A stretch of DNA of 64,000 nucleotides from Luzula sylvatica (GCA_946800325.1 OX326958.1:61125793-61189792); one strand, 5' to 3'. Numbered from the stretch's first letter, positions 36,981 through 49,933 are shown. Program-made: numbers and translations. The notes: generated by a model from the sequence alone, not told the origin.

Positions 36981-39900
36981 TTGTATTACACTTCAATTTT
37001 AATATTTTTTAAAAAAATATCTTGCTTGAATTTTTTTAATGTGTTAGACTTCTATTTTTGCATTATTCAGAAATTATTGAAAAAAATGAAATTTGTGTGT
37101 GTTAGTCTTCAATTACGGAGTACTTTGGGTACGACCTGCAAATTGAGTATTTTTCTTGTGTTACACTTCAATTTTAATATTTTTTAAAAAAATATCTTAA
37201 ATGTATTTTTTGAAGGTGTTAGACTTCAATTTTTGCATTTTTATGAAAGTCTTGAAAAAATTGAAATTTGTGTGTATTAGTCTTCCATTACGGAGTATTC
37301 TGAATACGACATGAAAATTGAGAATTTTTTATTGTGTTACACTTCAATTATAATATTTTTGACAAAAATATCTTAATTGAATTGTTTGAAGGTGTTAGAC
37401 TTCTATATTTGCATTTTTAAGAAATGTTTCAAAAAATTGAAATTTGTGTGTGTTAGTCTTCAATTAAGGAGTATTTTTAGTAAGACATGAAAATTGAGTA
37501 TTTTTCTTGTGTTACACATCAATTTAAATATTTTTGAAAACAATATCTTGATCGAATTTTTTGAAGGTGTTAGACTTCTATTTTTCCATTTTTAAGAAAT
37601 TTTTTAAAAAATTGAAATTTGTGTGTGTTAATCTTCAATTACGGAGTATTTTGAGTACGACATGAAAATTGAGTATTTTTCTTCTATTACACTTCAATTT
37701 TAATATTTTTAAAAAAAATATCTTAATTGAATTTTTTGAAGGTGTTAGACTTCTATTTTTCCATTTTTAGAAAAATTTTGAAAAAATTGATATTTGTGTG
37801 TGTTAGTCTTCAATTACGTAGTATTTTGAGTACGACACGAAAATTGAGTATTTTTCTTGTATTACACTTCAATTTTAATATTTTTAAAAAAAATATCTTG
37901 CTTGAATTTTTTGAAGGTGTTAGACTTCTATTTTTTGCATTATTCAGAAATTTTTGAAAAAAATGAAATTTGTGTGTGTTAGTCTTCAATTACGGAGTAC
38001 TTTGAGTAGGACCTGCAAATTGAGTATTTTTCTTGTGTTACACTTCAATTTTAATATTTTTTAAAAAAATATCTCAAATGTATTTTTTGAAGGTGTTAGA
38101 CTTCAATTTTTGCATTTTTATGAAAGTCTTGAAAAAATTGAAATTTGTGTGTATTAGTCTTCCATTACGGAGTATTCTGAATATGACATGAAAATTGAGT
38201 ATTTTTTGTTGTGTTACAATTCAATTATAATATTTTTGAAAAAAATATCTTAATTGAATTGTTTGAAGGTGTTAGACTTCTATTTTTGCATTTTTAAGAA
38301 ATGTTTCAAAAAATTGTAATTTGTGTGTGTTAGTCTTCAATTACGGATTATTTTTAGTAAGACATGAAATTTGAGTATTTTTCTTGTGTTACACATCAAT
38401 TTTAATATTTTTGAAAACAATATCTTAATTGAATTTTTTGAATGTGTTAGGCTTCTATTTTTCCATTTTTAAGAAATTTTTTAAAAAATTGAAATTTGTG
38501 TGTGTTAGTCTTCAATTACGGAGTATTTTGAGTACGACATGAAAATTGAGTATTTTTCTTCTATTACACTTCAATTTTAATATTTTAAAAAAAAATATCT
38601 TCATTGAATTTTTTGAATGTGTTAGACTTCTATTTTTGCATTATGAAGAAAATTTTGAAAAAAATGAAATTTGTGTGTGTTAGTCTTCAATTACGGAGTA
38701 CTTTGCGTACGACATGAAAATTGAGTATTTTTCTTGTGTTACACTTCAATTTTAATATTTTTTAAAAAAATATCTTAAATGTATTTTTTGAAGGTGTTAG
38801 ACTTCAATTTTTGCATTTTTAAGAACGTTTTGAAAAAATTGAAATTTGTGTTTATTAGTCTTCAATTACGGAGTATTTTGAATACGACATGAAAATTGAG
38901 TATTTTTATTGTGTTACACTTCAATTATAATATATTTGAAAACAATATCTTAATTGAATTTTTTGAAGGTGTTAGACTTCTATTTTTCCATTTTTAAGAA
39001 ATTTTTAAAAAATTGAAATTTGTGTGTGTTAGTCTTCAATTACTGAGTATTTTGAGTACGACATGAAAATTTAGTATTTTTCTTGTAAAACAGTTCAATT
39101 TTAATATTTTTAAAAAAAATATCTTAATTGAATTTTTTGAAGGTGTCAGACTTCTATTTTTCCATTATTAAGAAATTTTTGAAAAAAATGAAATTTGTGT
39201 GTGTTAGTCTTCAATTACGGAGTACTTTGAGTACGACATGAAAATTGAGTATTTTTCTTGTGGTACACTTCAATTTTAATTTTTTTAAAAAAATATCTTA
39301 AATGTATTTTTTGAAGGTGACTTCAATTTTTGCATTTTTATGAAAGTTTTAAAAAAATTGAAAGTTGTGTGTATTAGTCTTCAATTACGGAGTATTCTGA
39401 ATACGACATGAAAATTGAGTATTTTTCTTGTGTTACACTTCAATTATAATATTTTTCAAAAAAATATGTTAATTGAATTTTTTGAAGGTGTTAGACTTCT
39501 ATTTTTCCATTTTTAAGAAAATTTTGAAAAAAATGAAATTTGTGTGTGTTAGTCTTCAATTACGGAGTATTTTTAATACGACATGAAAATTGAGTATTTT
39601 TCTTGTGTTACACTTCAATTATAATATTTTTGAAAACAATATCTTAATTGAATTTTTTGAAGGTGTTAGACTTCTATTTTTCCATTTTTAAAAAAATTTT
39701 GAAAAAATTGAAATTTGTGTGTGTTAGTCTTCAATTACGGAGTATTTTGTGTACGACATGAAAATTGAGTATTTTTCTTGTATTACACTTCAATTTTAAT
39801 ATTTTTAAAAAAAATATCTTGCTTGAATTTTTTGAAGGTGTTAGACTTCTATTTTTAGATTATTCAGAAATTTTTGAAAAAAATGAAATTTGTGTGTGTT

Positions 39901-40580
39901 AGTCTTCAATTACGGAGTACTTTGAGTACGACCTGCAAATTGAGTATTTTTCTTGTGTTACACTTCAATTTTAAAATTTTTAAAAAAAATATCTTAAATG
40001 TATTTTTTGAAGGTGTTAGACTTCAATTTTTGCATTTTTATGAAAGTCTTGAAAAAATTGAAATTTGTGTGTATTAGTCTTCCATTACGGAGTATTCTGA
40101 ATACGACATGAAAATTGAGTATTTTTTGTTGTGTTACACTTCAATTATAATATTTTTGAAAAAAATATCTTAATTGAATTGTTTGAAGGTGTTAGACTTC
40201 TATTTTTGCATTTTTAAGAAATGTTTCAAAAAATTGAAATTTGTGTGTGTTAGTCTTCAATTACGGAGTATTTTTAGTAAGACATGAAAATTGAGTATTT
40301 TTCTTGTGTTACACATCTATTTTAATATTTTTGAAAACAATATCTTTATTGAATTTTTTGAAGGTGTTAGACTTCCATTTTTCCATTTTTAAGAAATGTT
40401 TTCAAAAATTTAAATTTGTGTTTGTGAGTCTTCAATTACGGAGTATTTTGAGTACTACATGAAAATTGAGTATTTTTCTTGTATTACACTTCAATTTTAA
40501 TATTTTAAAAAAAAATATCTTAATTGAATTTTTTGAAGGTGTTAGACTTCTATTTTTCCATTTTTAAGAAATTTTTGAAA
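36980..40580 (+). repeat. hybrid region between 14-mer and 5-mer HORs
   Basis: About 20 monomers combine pieces of the preceding HORs. GACCTGCAAATTG is near 37130, 38010 and 39930 (spacings of 5 and 11 monomers). CTTCTATTACAC is near 37680 and 38556, as in the 27-31 kb block. GAAGGTGACTTC near 39317 matches 35996 at 19 monomers. Bases 37727-38640 match 29857-30780 at about 7870 bp. The mixture implies that the 14-mer and 15-mer units share one ancestry and exchanged parts in register. Confidence 0.7.
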
Positions 40581-43020
40581 AAAATGAAATTTGTGTGTGT
40601 TAGTCTTCAATTACGGAGTACTTTGAGTACGACATGAAAATTGAGTATTTTTCTTGTGTTACACTTCAATTTTAATATTTTTAAAAAAAATATCTTAAAT
40701 GTATTTTTTGAAGGTGTTAGACTTCAATTTTTGCATTTTTAAGAACGTTTTGAAAAAATTGAAATTTGTGTTTATTAGTCTTCAATTACGGAGTATTTTG
40801 AATACGACATGAAAATTGAGTTTTTTTCTTGTGTTACACTTCAATTATAATTTTTTTGAAAACAATATCTCAATTGAATTTTTAGAAGGTGTTAGACTTC
40901 TATTTTTGCATTTTTAAGAAATGTTTCAAAAAACTGAAATTTGTGTGTGTTAGTCTTCAATTACGGAGTATTCTGAATACGACATGAAAATTGAGTATTT
41001 TTCTTGTGTTACACTTCAATTATAATATTTTTGAAAAAAATATCTTAATTGAATTGTTTGTAGGTGTTAGACTTCTATTTTTTCATTTTTAAGAAATGTT
41101 TCAAAAAATTGAAATTTGTGTGTGTTAGTCTTCAATTACGGAGTATTTTTAGTAAGACAAGAAAATTGAGTATTTTTCTTGTGTTACACATCTATTTTAA
41201 TATTTTTGAAAACAATATCTTAATTGAATTTTTTGAAGGTGTTAGACCTCTATTTTTCCATTTTTAAGAAATTTTTTAAAAAATTGAAATTTGTGTGTGT
41301 TAGTCTTCAATTACGGAGTATTTTGAATACGACATGAAAATTTAGTATTTTTCTTGTGTTACACTTCAATTTTAATATTTTCGAAAACAATATCTTAATT
41401 GAATTTTTTGAAGGTGTTAGACTCCTATTTTTGCATTATTATGAAATTTTAGAAATAAATGAAATTTGTGTGTGTTAGTCTTCAATTACGGAGTACTTTG
41501 AGTACGACAAGAAAATTGAGTATTTTTCTTGTGTTACACATCAATTTTAATATTTTTAAAAAAAATATCTTAAATGTATTTTTTGAAGGTGTTAGACTTC
41601 AATTTTTGCATTTTTAAGAACGTTTTGAAAAAATTGAAATTTGTGTTTATTAGTCTTCAATTACGGAGTATTTTGAATACGACATGAAAATTGAGTATTT
41701 TTCTTGTGTTACACTTCAATTATAATATTTTTGACAACAATATCTTAATTGAATTTTTTGAAGGTGTTAGACTTCTATTTTTGCATTTTTAAGAAATGTT
41801 TCAAAAAACTGAAATTTGTGTGTGTTAGTCTTCAATTACGGAGTATTCTGAATACGACATGAAAATTGAGTATTTTTCTTGTGTTACACTTCAATTATAA
41901 TATTTTTGAAAAAAATATCTTAATTGAATTGTTTGAAGGTGTTAAGACTTCTATTTTTGCATTTTTAAGAAATGTTTCAAAAAATTGAAATTTTTGTGTG
42001 TTAGTCTTCAATTACGGAGTATTTTTAGTAAGACAAGAAAATTGAGTATTTTTCTTGTGTTACACATCTATTTTAATATTTTTGAAAACAATATCTTAAT
42101 TGAATTTTTTGAAGGTGTTAGACCTCTATTTTTCCATTTTTAAGAAATTTTTTAAAAAATTGAAATTTGTGTGTGTTAGTCTTCAATTATGGAGTATTTT
42201 GAATACGACATGAAAATTTAGTATTTTTCTTGTGTTACACTTCAATTATAATATTTTCGAAAACAATATCTTAATTGAATTTTTTGAAGGTGTTAAGACT
42301 TCTATTTTTGCATTATTATGAAATTTTTGAAAAATATGAAATTTGTGTGTGTTAGTCTTCAATTAAGGAGTACTTTGAGTACGACATGAAAATTGAGTAT
42401 TTTTCTTGTGTTACACTTCAATTTTAATATTTTTAAAAAAAAATATCTTAAATGTATTTTTTGAAGGTGTTAGACTTCAATTTTTGCATTTTTAAGAACG
42501 TTTTGAAAAAATTGAAATTTGTGTTTATTAGTCTTCAATTACGGAGTATTTTGAATACGACATGAAAATTGAGTATTTTTCTTGTGTTATACTTCAATTA
42601 TAATATTTTTGAAAACAATATCTTTATTGAATTTTTTGAAGGTGTTAGACTTCTATTTTTGCATTTTTAAGAAATGTTTCAAAAAACTGAAATTTGTGTG
42701 TGTTAGTCTTCAATTACGGAGTATTCTGAATACGACATGAAAATTGAGTATTTTCTTGTGTTACACTTCAATTATAATATTTTTGAATAAAAATATCTTA
42801 ATTGAATTGTTTGAAGGTGTTAGACTTCTATTTTTGCATTTTTAAGAAATGTTTCAAAAAATTGAAATTTGTGTGTGTTAGTCTTCAATTACGGAGTATT
42901 TTTAGTAAGACAAGAAAATTGAGTATTTTTCTTGTGTTACACTTCAATTATAATATTTTCGAAAACAATATCTTAATTGAATTTTTTGAAGGTGTTAGAC
43001 TTCTATTTTTCCATTTTTAA
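40580..43020 (+). repeat. 5-mer HOR (about 875 bp), nearly three copies
   Basis: Class order 4-5-2-7-3 repeats. AAGAACGTTTTG (class 7) is near 40741, 41618 and 42495. AAAAAACTGAAATTTG (class 3) is near 40928, 41805 and 42682. TTTTTAGTAAGACAAG (class 4) is near 41147, 42022 and 42900. This is the left-most place where GACAAG replaces GACATG in class 4. The strict 48-56 kb array uses the same 5-mer as its building block. The last monomer group shifts to TACTTTGAGTATGGC, leading into the following segment. Confidence 0.85.
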
Positions 43021-43805
43021 GAAATTTTTGAAAAAATTGAAATTTGTGTGTGTTAGTCTTCAATTACGGAGTACTTTGAGTATGGCATGAAAATTGAGTA
43101 TTTTTCTTGTGTTACACTTCAATTTTAATATTTTAAAAAAAAATATCTTTAATGTATTTTTTGAAGGTGTTAGACTTCAATTTTTGCATTTTTAAGAAAG
43201 TTTTGAAAAAATTGAAATTTGTGTTTATTAGTCTACAATTACGGAGTATTTTGAATACGACATGAAAATTGAGTATTTTTCTTGTGTGACACTTCAATTA
43301 TAATATTTTTGAAAACTATATCTTAATTGAATTTTTTGAAGGTGTTAGACTTCTATTTTTCCATTTTTAAGAAATGTTTCAAAAAACAGAAATTTGTGTG
43401 TGTTAGTCTTCAATTACGGAGTACTTTGTGTATGGCATGAAAATTGAGTATTTTTCTTGTGTTACACTTCAATTTTATTATTTTTTAAAAAAATATCTTT
43501 AATGTATTTTTTGAAGGTGTTAGACTTCAATTTTTGCATTTTTAAGAAAGTTTTGAAAAAATTGAAATTTGTGTTTATTAGTCTACCATTACGGAGTATT
43601 TTGAATACGACATGAAAATTGAGTATTTTTCTTGTGTGACACTTCAATTATAATATTTTTGAAAACTATATCTTAATTGAGTTTTTTGAAGGTGTTAGAC
43701 TTCTATTTTTCCATTTATAAGAAATTTTTGAAAAAATTGAAATTTGTGTGTGTTAGTCTTCAATTACGGAGTATTTTGAGTACGACATGAAAATTGAGTA
43801 TTTTT
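43020..43805 (+). repeat. segment S1, copied near 56825-57590
   Basis: Shared rare variants at an offset of about 13806 bp include TTTATTATTTTTTAAAAA (43475 and 57281), TATCTTTAATGTATT, GTCTACCATTACGG (43583 and 57389), AAAACTATATC, and TTAATTGAGTTTTTTGAAGG (43673 and 57479). I noticed only a few differences between the copies, such as CATTTATAAG versus CATTTTTAAG. The monomers carry TACTTTGAGTATGGC and GAATACGAC cores. Confidence 0.8.
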
Positions 43806-45722
43806 CTTGTATTACACATCAATTTTAATATTTTTTAAAAAAATATCTTAATTGAATTTTTTTGAAGGTGTTAGACTTCTATTTTTGCATTATTAAGAAA
43901 TTTTTGAAAAAAATGCAATTTGTGTGTGTTAGTCTTCAATTACGGAGTACTTTGAGTACGACATGAAAATTGAGTATTTTTCTTGTGTTACACTTCAATT
44001 TTAATATTTTTAAAAAAAATATCTTAAATGTATTTTTTGAAGGTGACTTCAATTTTTGCATTTTTATGAAAGTTTTAAAAAAATTAAAATTTCTGTGTAT
44101 TAGTCTTCAATTACGGAGTATTCTGAATACGACATGAAAATTGAGTATTTTTCTTGTGTTACACTTCAATTATAATATTTTTGAAAAAAATATCTTAATT
44201 GAATTTTTTGAAGGTGTGAGACTTCTATTTTTCAATTTTTAGGAAATTTTTGAAAAAATTGAAATTTGTGTGTGTTAGTCTTCAATTACGGAGTATTTTG
44301 AGTACGACATGAAAATTGAGTATTTTTCTTGTATTACACTTCAATTTTAATATTTTAAAAAAAAATATCTTAATTGAATTTTTTGACGGTGTTAGATTTC
44401 TATTTTTGCATTATTAAGAAATTTTTGAAAAAAGTGAAATTTGCGTTTGTTAGTCTTCAATTACGGAGTACTTTGAGTACGACATGAAAATTGAGTATTT
44501 TTCTTGTGTTACACTTCAATTTTAATATTTTAAAAAAAAATATATTAAATGTATTTTTTGAAGGTGACTTCAATTTTTGCATTTTTATAAAAGTTTTAAA
44601 AAAATTGAAATTTGTGTGTATTAGTCTTCAATTACGGAGTATTCCGAATACGACATGAAAATTGAGTATTTTTCTTGTGTTACACTTCAATTATAAAATT
44701 TTCGAAAAAAAGATCTTAATTGAATTTTTTGAAGGTGTTAGACTTCTATTTTTCCATTTTTAAGAAATTTTTGAAAAAATTGAAATTTGTGTGTGTTAGT
44801 CTTCAATTACGGAGTATTTTGAGTACGACATGAAAATTGAGTATTTTTCTTGAATTACACTTCAATTTTAATATTTTTAAAAAAAATATCTTAAATGAAT
44901 TTTTGAAGGTGTTAGACTTCTATTTTTGCATTTTTAAGAAATGCTTCAAAAAATTGAAATTTGTGTGTGTTAGTCTTCAATTACGGAGTATTTTGAGTAC
45001 GACATGAAAATTGAATATTTTTCTTGTATTACACTTCAATTTTAATATTTTTAAAAAAAATATCTTAATTGAATTTTTTGAAGGTGTTAGACTTCTATTT
45101 TTGCATTATTATGAAATTTTTGAAAAAAATTAAATTTCTGTGTGTTAGTCTTCATATTCGGAGTACTTTGAGTACGACATGAAAATTGAGTATTTTTCTT
45201 GTGTTACACTTCAATTATAATATTTTTGAAAAAAATATCTTAATTGAATTGTTTGAAGGAGTTAGACTTCTATTTTTGCATTTTTAAGAAATGTTTCAAA
45301 AAATTGAAATTTGTGTGTGTTAGTCTTCAATTACGGAGTATTTTTAGTAAGACAAGAAAATTGAGTATTTTTCTTGTGTTACACGTCTATTTTAATATTT
45401 TTGAAAACAATATCTTAATTGAATTTTTTGAAGGTGTTAGACTTCTATTTTTCCATTTTTAAGAAATTTTTAAAAAAATTGAAATTTGTGTGTGTTAGTC
45501 TTCAATTACGGAGTATTTTGAATACGACATGAAAATTTAGTATTTTTCTTGTGTTACACTTCAATTATAATATTTTCGAAAACAATATCTTAATTGAATT
45601 TTTTGAAGGAGTTAGACTTCTATTTTTCCATTTTTAAGAAATTTTTGAAAAAATTGAAATTTGTGTGTGTTAGTCTTCAATTACGGAGTACTTTGAGTAC
45701 GGCATGAAAATTGAGTATTTTT
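43806..45722 (+). repeat. 11-mer tandem duplication, copy 1 (1917 bp)
   Basis: It contains eleven monomers with several private variants: GAATTTTTTTGAAGG near 43853, AAAAATGCAATTTG near 43913, GAAGGTGACTTC near 44042 and 44560, GCGTTTGTTAG near 44443, ATTCCGAATACG near 44641, AAGATCTTAATTG near 44711, AATGCTTC near 44941 and CTTCATATTCGGAG near 45151. Every marker reappears exactly 1917 bp later with no net indel. Boundaries are set where similarity fails on each side and are good to a few tens of bases. Confidence 0.9.
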
Positions 45723-47639
45723 CTTGTATTACACATCAATTTTAATATTTTTTAAAAAAATATCTTAATTGAATTTTTTTGAAGGTGTTAGACTTCTATT
45801 TTTGCATTATTAAGAAATTTTTGAAAAAAATGCAATTTGTGTGTGTTAGTCTTCAATTACGGAGTACTTTGAGTACGACATGAAAATTGAGTATTTTTCT
45901 TGTGTTACACTTCAATTTTAATATTTTTAAAAAAAATATCTTAAATGTATTTTTTGAAGGTGACTTCAATTTTTGCATTTTTATGAAAGTTTTAAAAAAA
46001 TTAAAATTTCTGTGTATTAGTCTTCAATTACGGAGTATTCTGAATACGACATGAAAATTGAGTATTTTTCTTGTGTTACACTTCAATTATAATATTTTTG
46101 AAAAAAATATCTTAATTGAATTTTTTGAAGGTGTGAGACTTCTATTTTTCAATTTTTAGGAAATTTTTGAAAAAATTGAAATTTGTGTGTGTTAGTCTTC
46201 AATTACGGAGTATTTTGAGTACGACATGAAAATTGAGTATTTTTCTTGTATTACACTTCAATTTTAATATTTTAAAAAAAAATATCTTAATTGAATTTTT
46301 TGACGGTGTTAGATTTCTATTTTTGCATTATTAAGAAATTTTTGAAAAAAGTGAAATTTGCGTTTGTTAGTCTTCAATTACGGAGTACTTTGAGTACGAC
46401 ATGAAAATTGAGTATTTTTCTTGTGTTACACTTCAATTTTAATATTTTAAAAAAAAATATATTAAATGTATTTTTTGAAGGTGACTTCAATTTTTGCATT
46501 TTTATAAAAGTTTTAAAAAAATTGAAATTTGTGTGTATTAGTCTTCAATTACGGAGTATTCCGAATACGACATGAAAATTGAGTATTTTTCTTGTGTTAC
46601 ACTTCAATTATAAAATTTTCGAAAAAAAGATCTTAATTGAATTTTTTGAAGGTGTTAGACTTCTATTTTTCCATTTTTAAGAAATTTTTGAAAAAATTGA
46701 AATTTGTGTGTGTTAGTCTTCAATTACGGAGTATTTTGAGTACGACATGAAAATTGAGTATTTTTCTTGAATTACACTTCAATTTTAATATTTTTAAAAA
46801 AAATATCTTAAATGAATTTTTGAAGGTGTTAGACTTCTATTTTTGCATTTTTAAGAAATGCTTCAAAAAATTGAAATTTGTGTGTGTTAGTCTTCAATTA
46901 CGGAGTATTTTGAGTACGACATGAAAATTGAATATTTTTCTTGTATTACACTTCAATTTTAATATTTTTAAAAAAAATATCTTAATTGAATTTTTTGAAG
47001 GTGTTAGACTTCTATTTTTGCATTATTATGAAATTTTTGAAAAAAATTAAATTTCTGTGTGTTAGTCTTCATATTCGGAGTACTTTGAGTACGACATGAA
47101 AATTGAGTATTTTTCTTGTGTTACACTTCAATTATAATATTTTTGAAAAAAATATCTTAATTGAATTGTTTGAAGGAGTTAGACTTCTATTTTTGCATTT
47201 TTAAGAAATGTTTCAAAAAATTGAAATTTGTGTGTGTTAGTCTTCAATTACGGAGTATTTTTAGTAAGACAAGAAAATTGAGTATTTTTCTTGTGTTACA
47301 CGTCTATTTTAATATTTTTGAAAACAATATCTTAATTGAATTTTTTGAAGGTGTTAGACTTCTATTTTTCCATTTTTAAGAAATTTTTAAAAAAATTGAA
47401 ATTTGTGTGTGTTAGTCTTCAATTACGGAGTATTTTGAATACGACATGAAAATTTAGTATTTTTCTTGTGTTACACTTCAATTATAATATTTTCGAAAAC
47501 AATATCTTAATTGAATTTTTTGAAGGAGTTAGACTTCTATTTTTCCATTTTTAAGAAATTTTTGAAAAAATTGAAATTTGTGTGTGTTAGTCTTCAATTA
47601 CGGAGTACTTTGAGTACGGCATGAAAATTGAGTATTTTT
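45723..47639 (+). repeat. 11-mer tandem duplication, copy 2 (1917 bp)
   Basis: I found no difference from copy 1 in any landmark compared (ten private variants plus line-by-line spot checks). The offset stays at 1917 bp from start to end. This is the closest pair of long repeats seen outside the 48-56 kb array and suggests a very recent unequal crossover. Right of 47639 the match to 45723 onward fails (CTTGTGTTACACTTC versus CTTGTATTACACATC). Confidence 0.9.
47557..47572. repeat. A/T dyad in sub-repeat A (7-bp arms)
   Basis: AATTTTT and AAAAATT are perfect inverted arms around GA. The dyad is present in A of monomers with the TTTTTGAAAAAATTG form. It is disrupted in monomers with GTTTCAAAAAATTG, which are typical of classes 3 and 4. 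Confidence 0.6.
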
Positions 47640-48223
47640 CTTGTGTTACACTTCAATTTTAATATTTTTTAAAAAAATATCTTTAATGTATTTTTTGAAG
47701 GTGTTAGACTTCATTTTTTGCATTTTTAAGAAAGTTTTGAAAAAATTGAAATTTGTGTTTATTAGTCTACAATTACGGAGTATTTTGAATACGACATGAA
47801 AATTGAGTATTTTTCTTGTGTGACACTTCAATTATAATATTTTTGAAAACTATATCTTAATTGAATTTTTTGAAGGTGTTAGACTTCTATTTTTCCATTT
47901 TTAAGAAATTTTTGAAAAAATTGAAATTTGTGTGTGTTAGTCTTCAATTACGGAGTATTGTGAGTACGACATGAAAATTGAGTATTTTTCTTGTATTACA
48001 CATCAATTTTAATATTTTTAAAAAAAATATCTTAATTGAATTTTTTGAAGGTGTTAGACTTCTATTTTTGCATTATTAAGAAAGTTTTGAAAAAAATGCA
48101 ATTTGTGTGTTAGTCTTCAATTACGGAGTACTTTGAGTACGACATGAAAATTGAGTATTTTTCTTGTGTTACACTTCAATTTTAATATTTTTAAAAAAAA
48201 TATCTTAAATGTATTTTTTGAAG
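47640..48223 (+). repeat. short linker of three monomers
   Basis: The first two monomers resemble segment S1 (TATCTTTAATG, GTCTACAATTACGG, AAAACTATATC). The next has TATTGTGAGTACG, and the last has AAAAAATGCAATTTG with a two-base-short GTGTGTTAGTC near 48106, as in the start of the 11-mer. It bridges the 11-mer pair and the strict 15-mer array. Confidence 0.75.
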
Positions 48224-49447
48224 GTGTTAGACTTCTATTTTTGCATTTTTAAGAAATGTTTCAAAAAATTGAAATTTGTGTGTGTTAGTCTTCAATTACG
48301 GAGTATTTTTAGTAAGACAAGAAAATTGAGTATTTTTCTTGTGTTACAAATCTATTTTAATATTTTTGAAAACAATATCTTAATTGAATTTTTTGAAGGT
48401 GTTAGACTTCTATTTTACCATTTTTAAGAAATTTTTAAAAAAATTGAAATTTGTGTGTGTAGTCTTCAATTACGGAGTATTTTGAATAGGACATGAAAAT
48501 TTAGTATTTTTCTTGTGTTACACTTCAATTATAATTTTTTCGAAAACAATATCTTAATTGAATTGTTTGAAGGTGTTAGACTTCTATTTTTGCATTTTTA
48601 AGAAATGTTTCAAAAAATTGAAATTTGTGTGTGTTAGTCTTCAATTACGGAGTATTTTTAGTAAGACAATAAAATTGAGTATTTTTCTTGTGTTACACAT
48701 CTATTTTAATATTTTTGAAAACAATATCTTAATTGAATTTTTTGAAGGTGCTAGACTTCTATTTTTCCATTTTTAAGAAATTTTTTAAAAAATTGAAATT
48801 TGTGTGTGTTAGTCTTCAATTACGGAGTATTTTGAATACGACATGAAAATTTAGTATTTTTCTTGTGTTACACTTCAATTATAATTTTTTCGAAAACAAT
48901 ATCTTAATTGAATTTTTTGAAGGTGTTAGACTTCTATTTTTCCATTTTTAAGAAATGTTTGAAAAAATTGAAATTTGTGTGTGTTAGTCTTCAATTACGG
49001 AGTACTTTGAGTACGGCATGAAAATTGAGTATTTTTCTTGTGTTACACTTCAATTTTAATATTTTTAAAAAAAATATCATAAATGTATTTTTTGAAGGTG
49101 TTAGACTTCAATTTTTGCATTTTTAAGAACGTTTTGAAAAAATTGAAATTTGTGTTTATTAGTCTTCAATTACGGAGTATTTTGAATACGACATGAAAAT
49201 TGAGTTTTTTTCTTGTGTTACACTTCAATTATAATTGTTTTTAAAACAATATCTCAATTGAATTTTTAGAAGGTGTTAGACTTCTATTTTTGCATTTTTA
49301 AGAAATGTTTCAAAAAACTGAAATTTGTGTGTGTTAGTCTTCAATTACGGAGTATTCTGAATACGACATGAAAATTGAGTATTTTTCTTGTGTTACACTT
49401 CAATTATAATATTTTTGAAAAAAATATCTTAATTGAATTGTTTGAAG

Positions 49448-49505
49448 GTGTTAGACTTCTATTTTTTCATTTTTAAGAAATGTTTCAAAAAATTGAAATT
49501 TGTGT
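49448..49505 (+). repeat. sub-repeat A (58 bp)
   Basis: It begins GTGTTAGACTTCTATT and continues with a T-run, then AAG, a T-run, an A-run and ATTGAAATTT. The ATTGA element starts at internal position 45. Class-specific changes fall mainly in the middle, where GCATTATT, GCATTTTT or CCATTTTT and TTTTGA or GTTTCA alternatives distinguish monomers. Confidence 0.8.
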
Positions 49506-49564
49506 GTGTTAGTCTTCAATTACGGAGTATTTTTAGTAAGACAAGAAAATTGAGTATTTTTCTT
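49506..49564 (+). repeat. sub-repeat B (59 bp), the GC-bearing core
   Basis: It begins GTGTTAGTCTTCAATT and then carries ACGGAG and the class-specific core before GAAAATTGAG and TATTTTTCTT. The ATTGA element starts near internal position 44. In most classes both CpGs of the monomer lie here (TACGG and TACGAC). It is the easiest part to align across all monomers, so it looks the most conserved by eye. Confidence 0.8.
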
Positions 49565-49622
49565 GTGTTACACATCTATTTTAATATTTTTGAAAACAAT
49601 ATCTTAATTGAATTTTTTGAAG
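49565..49622 (+). repeat. sub-repeat C (58 bp)
   Basis: It begins GTGTTACAC followed by TTCAATT (TCTATT in this class) and carries AATATTTTT, then an A-run, ATATCTTAATTGAATT and TTTTTTGAAG. The ATTGA element starts near internal position 43. It is the most AT-rich third and the site of most A-run length variation. Its end alternates between TTAATTGAATT and TTAAATGTATT depending on class. Confidence 0.8.
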
Positions 49623-49933
49623 GTGTTAGAGCTCTATTTTTCCATTTTTAAGAAATTTTTTAAAAAATTGAAATTTGTGTGTGTTAGTCTTCAATTACGG
49701 AGTATTTTGAATACGACATGAAAATTTAGTATTTTTCTTGTGTTACACTTCAATTATAATATTTTCGAAAACAATATCTTAATTGAATTTTTTGAAGGTG
49801 TTAGACTTATATTTTTGCATTATTATGAAATTTTTGAAAAAAATGAAATTTGTGTGTGTTAGTCTTCAATTACGGAGTACTTTGAGTACGACAAGAAAAT
49901 TGAGTATTTTTCTTGTGTTACACTTCAATTTTA

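Larger units (their letters stand above)
49448..49622 (+). repeat. reference 175-bp monomer (class 4) used to define the unit
   Basis: The start is the GTGTTAGAC that follows TTTGAAG; the next one is exactly 175 bp later. The unit divides into A (58), B (59) and C (58). The class 4 features are AAGAAATGTTTC in A, TTTTTAGTAAGACAAG in B and ACACATCTATTTT in C. 175 leaves remainder 1 on division by 3, so a reading frame shifts with each monomer and cannot stay open across several units. Confidence 0.92.

Noticed and set aside
49506..49564. CENP-B box in sub-repeat B
   Set aside because: CTTCAATTACGGAG looks a little like it, but the required TTCG and CGGG with proper spacing are absent. A functional analogue is possible but not this motif.
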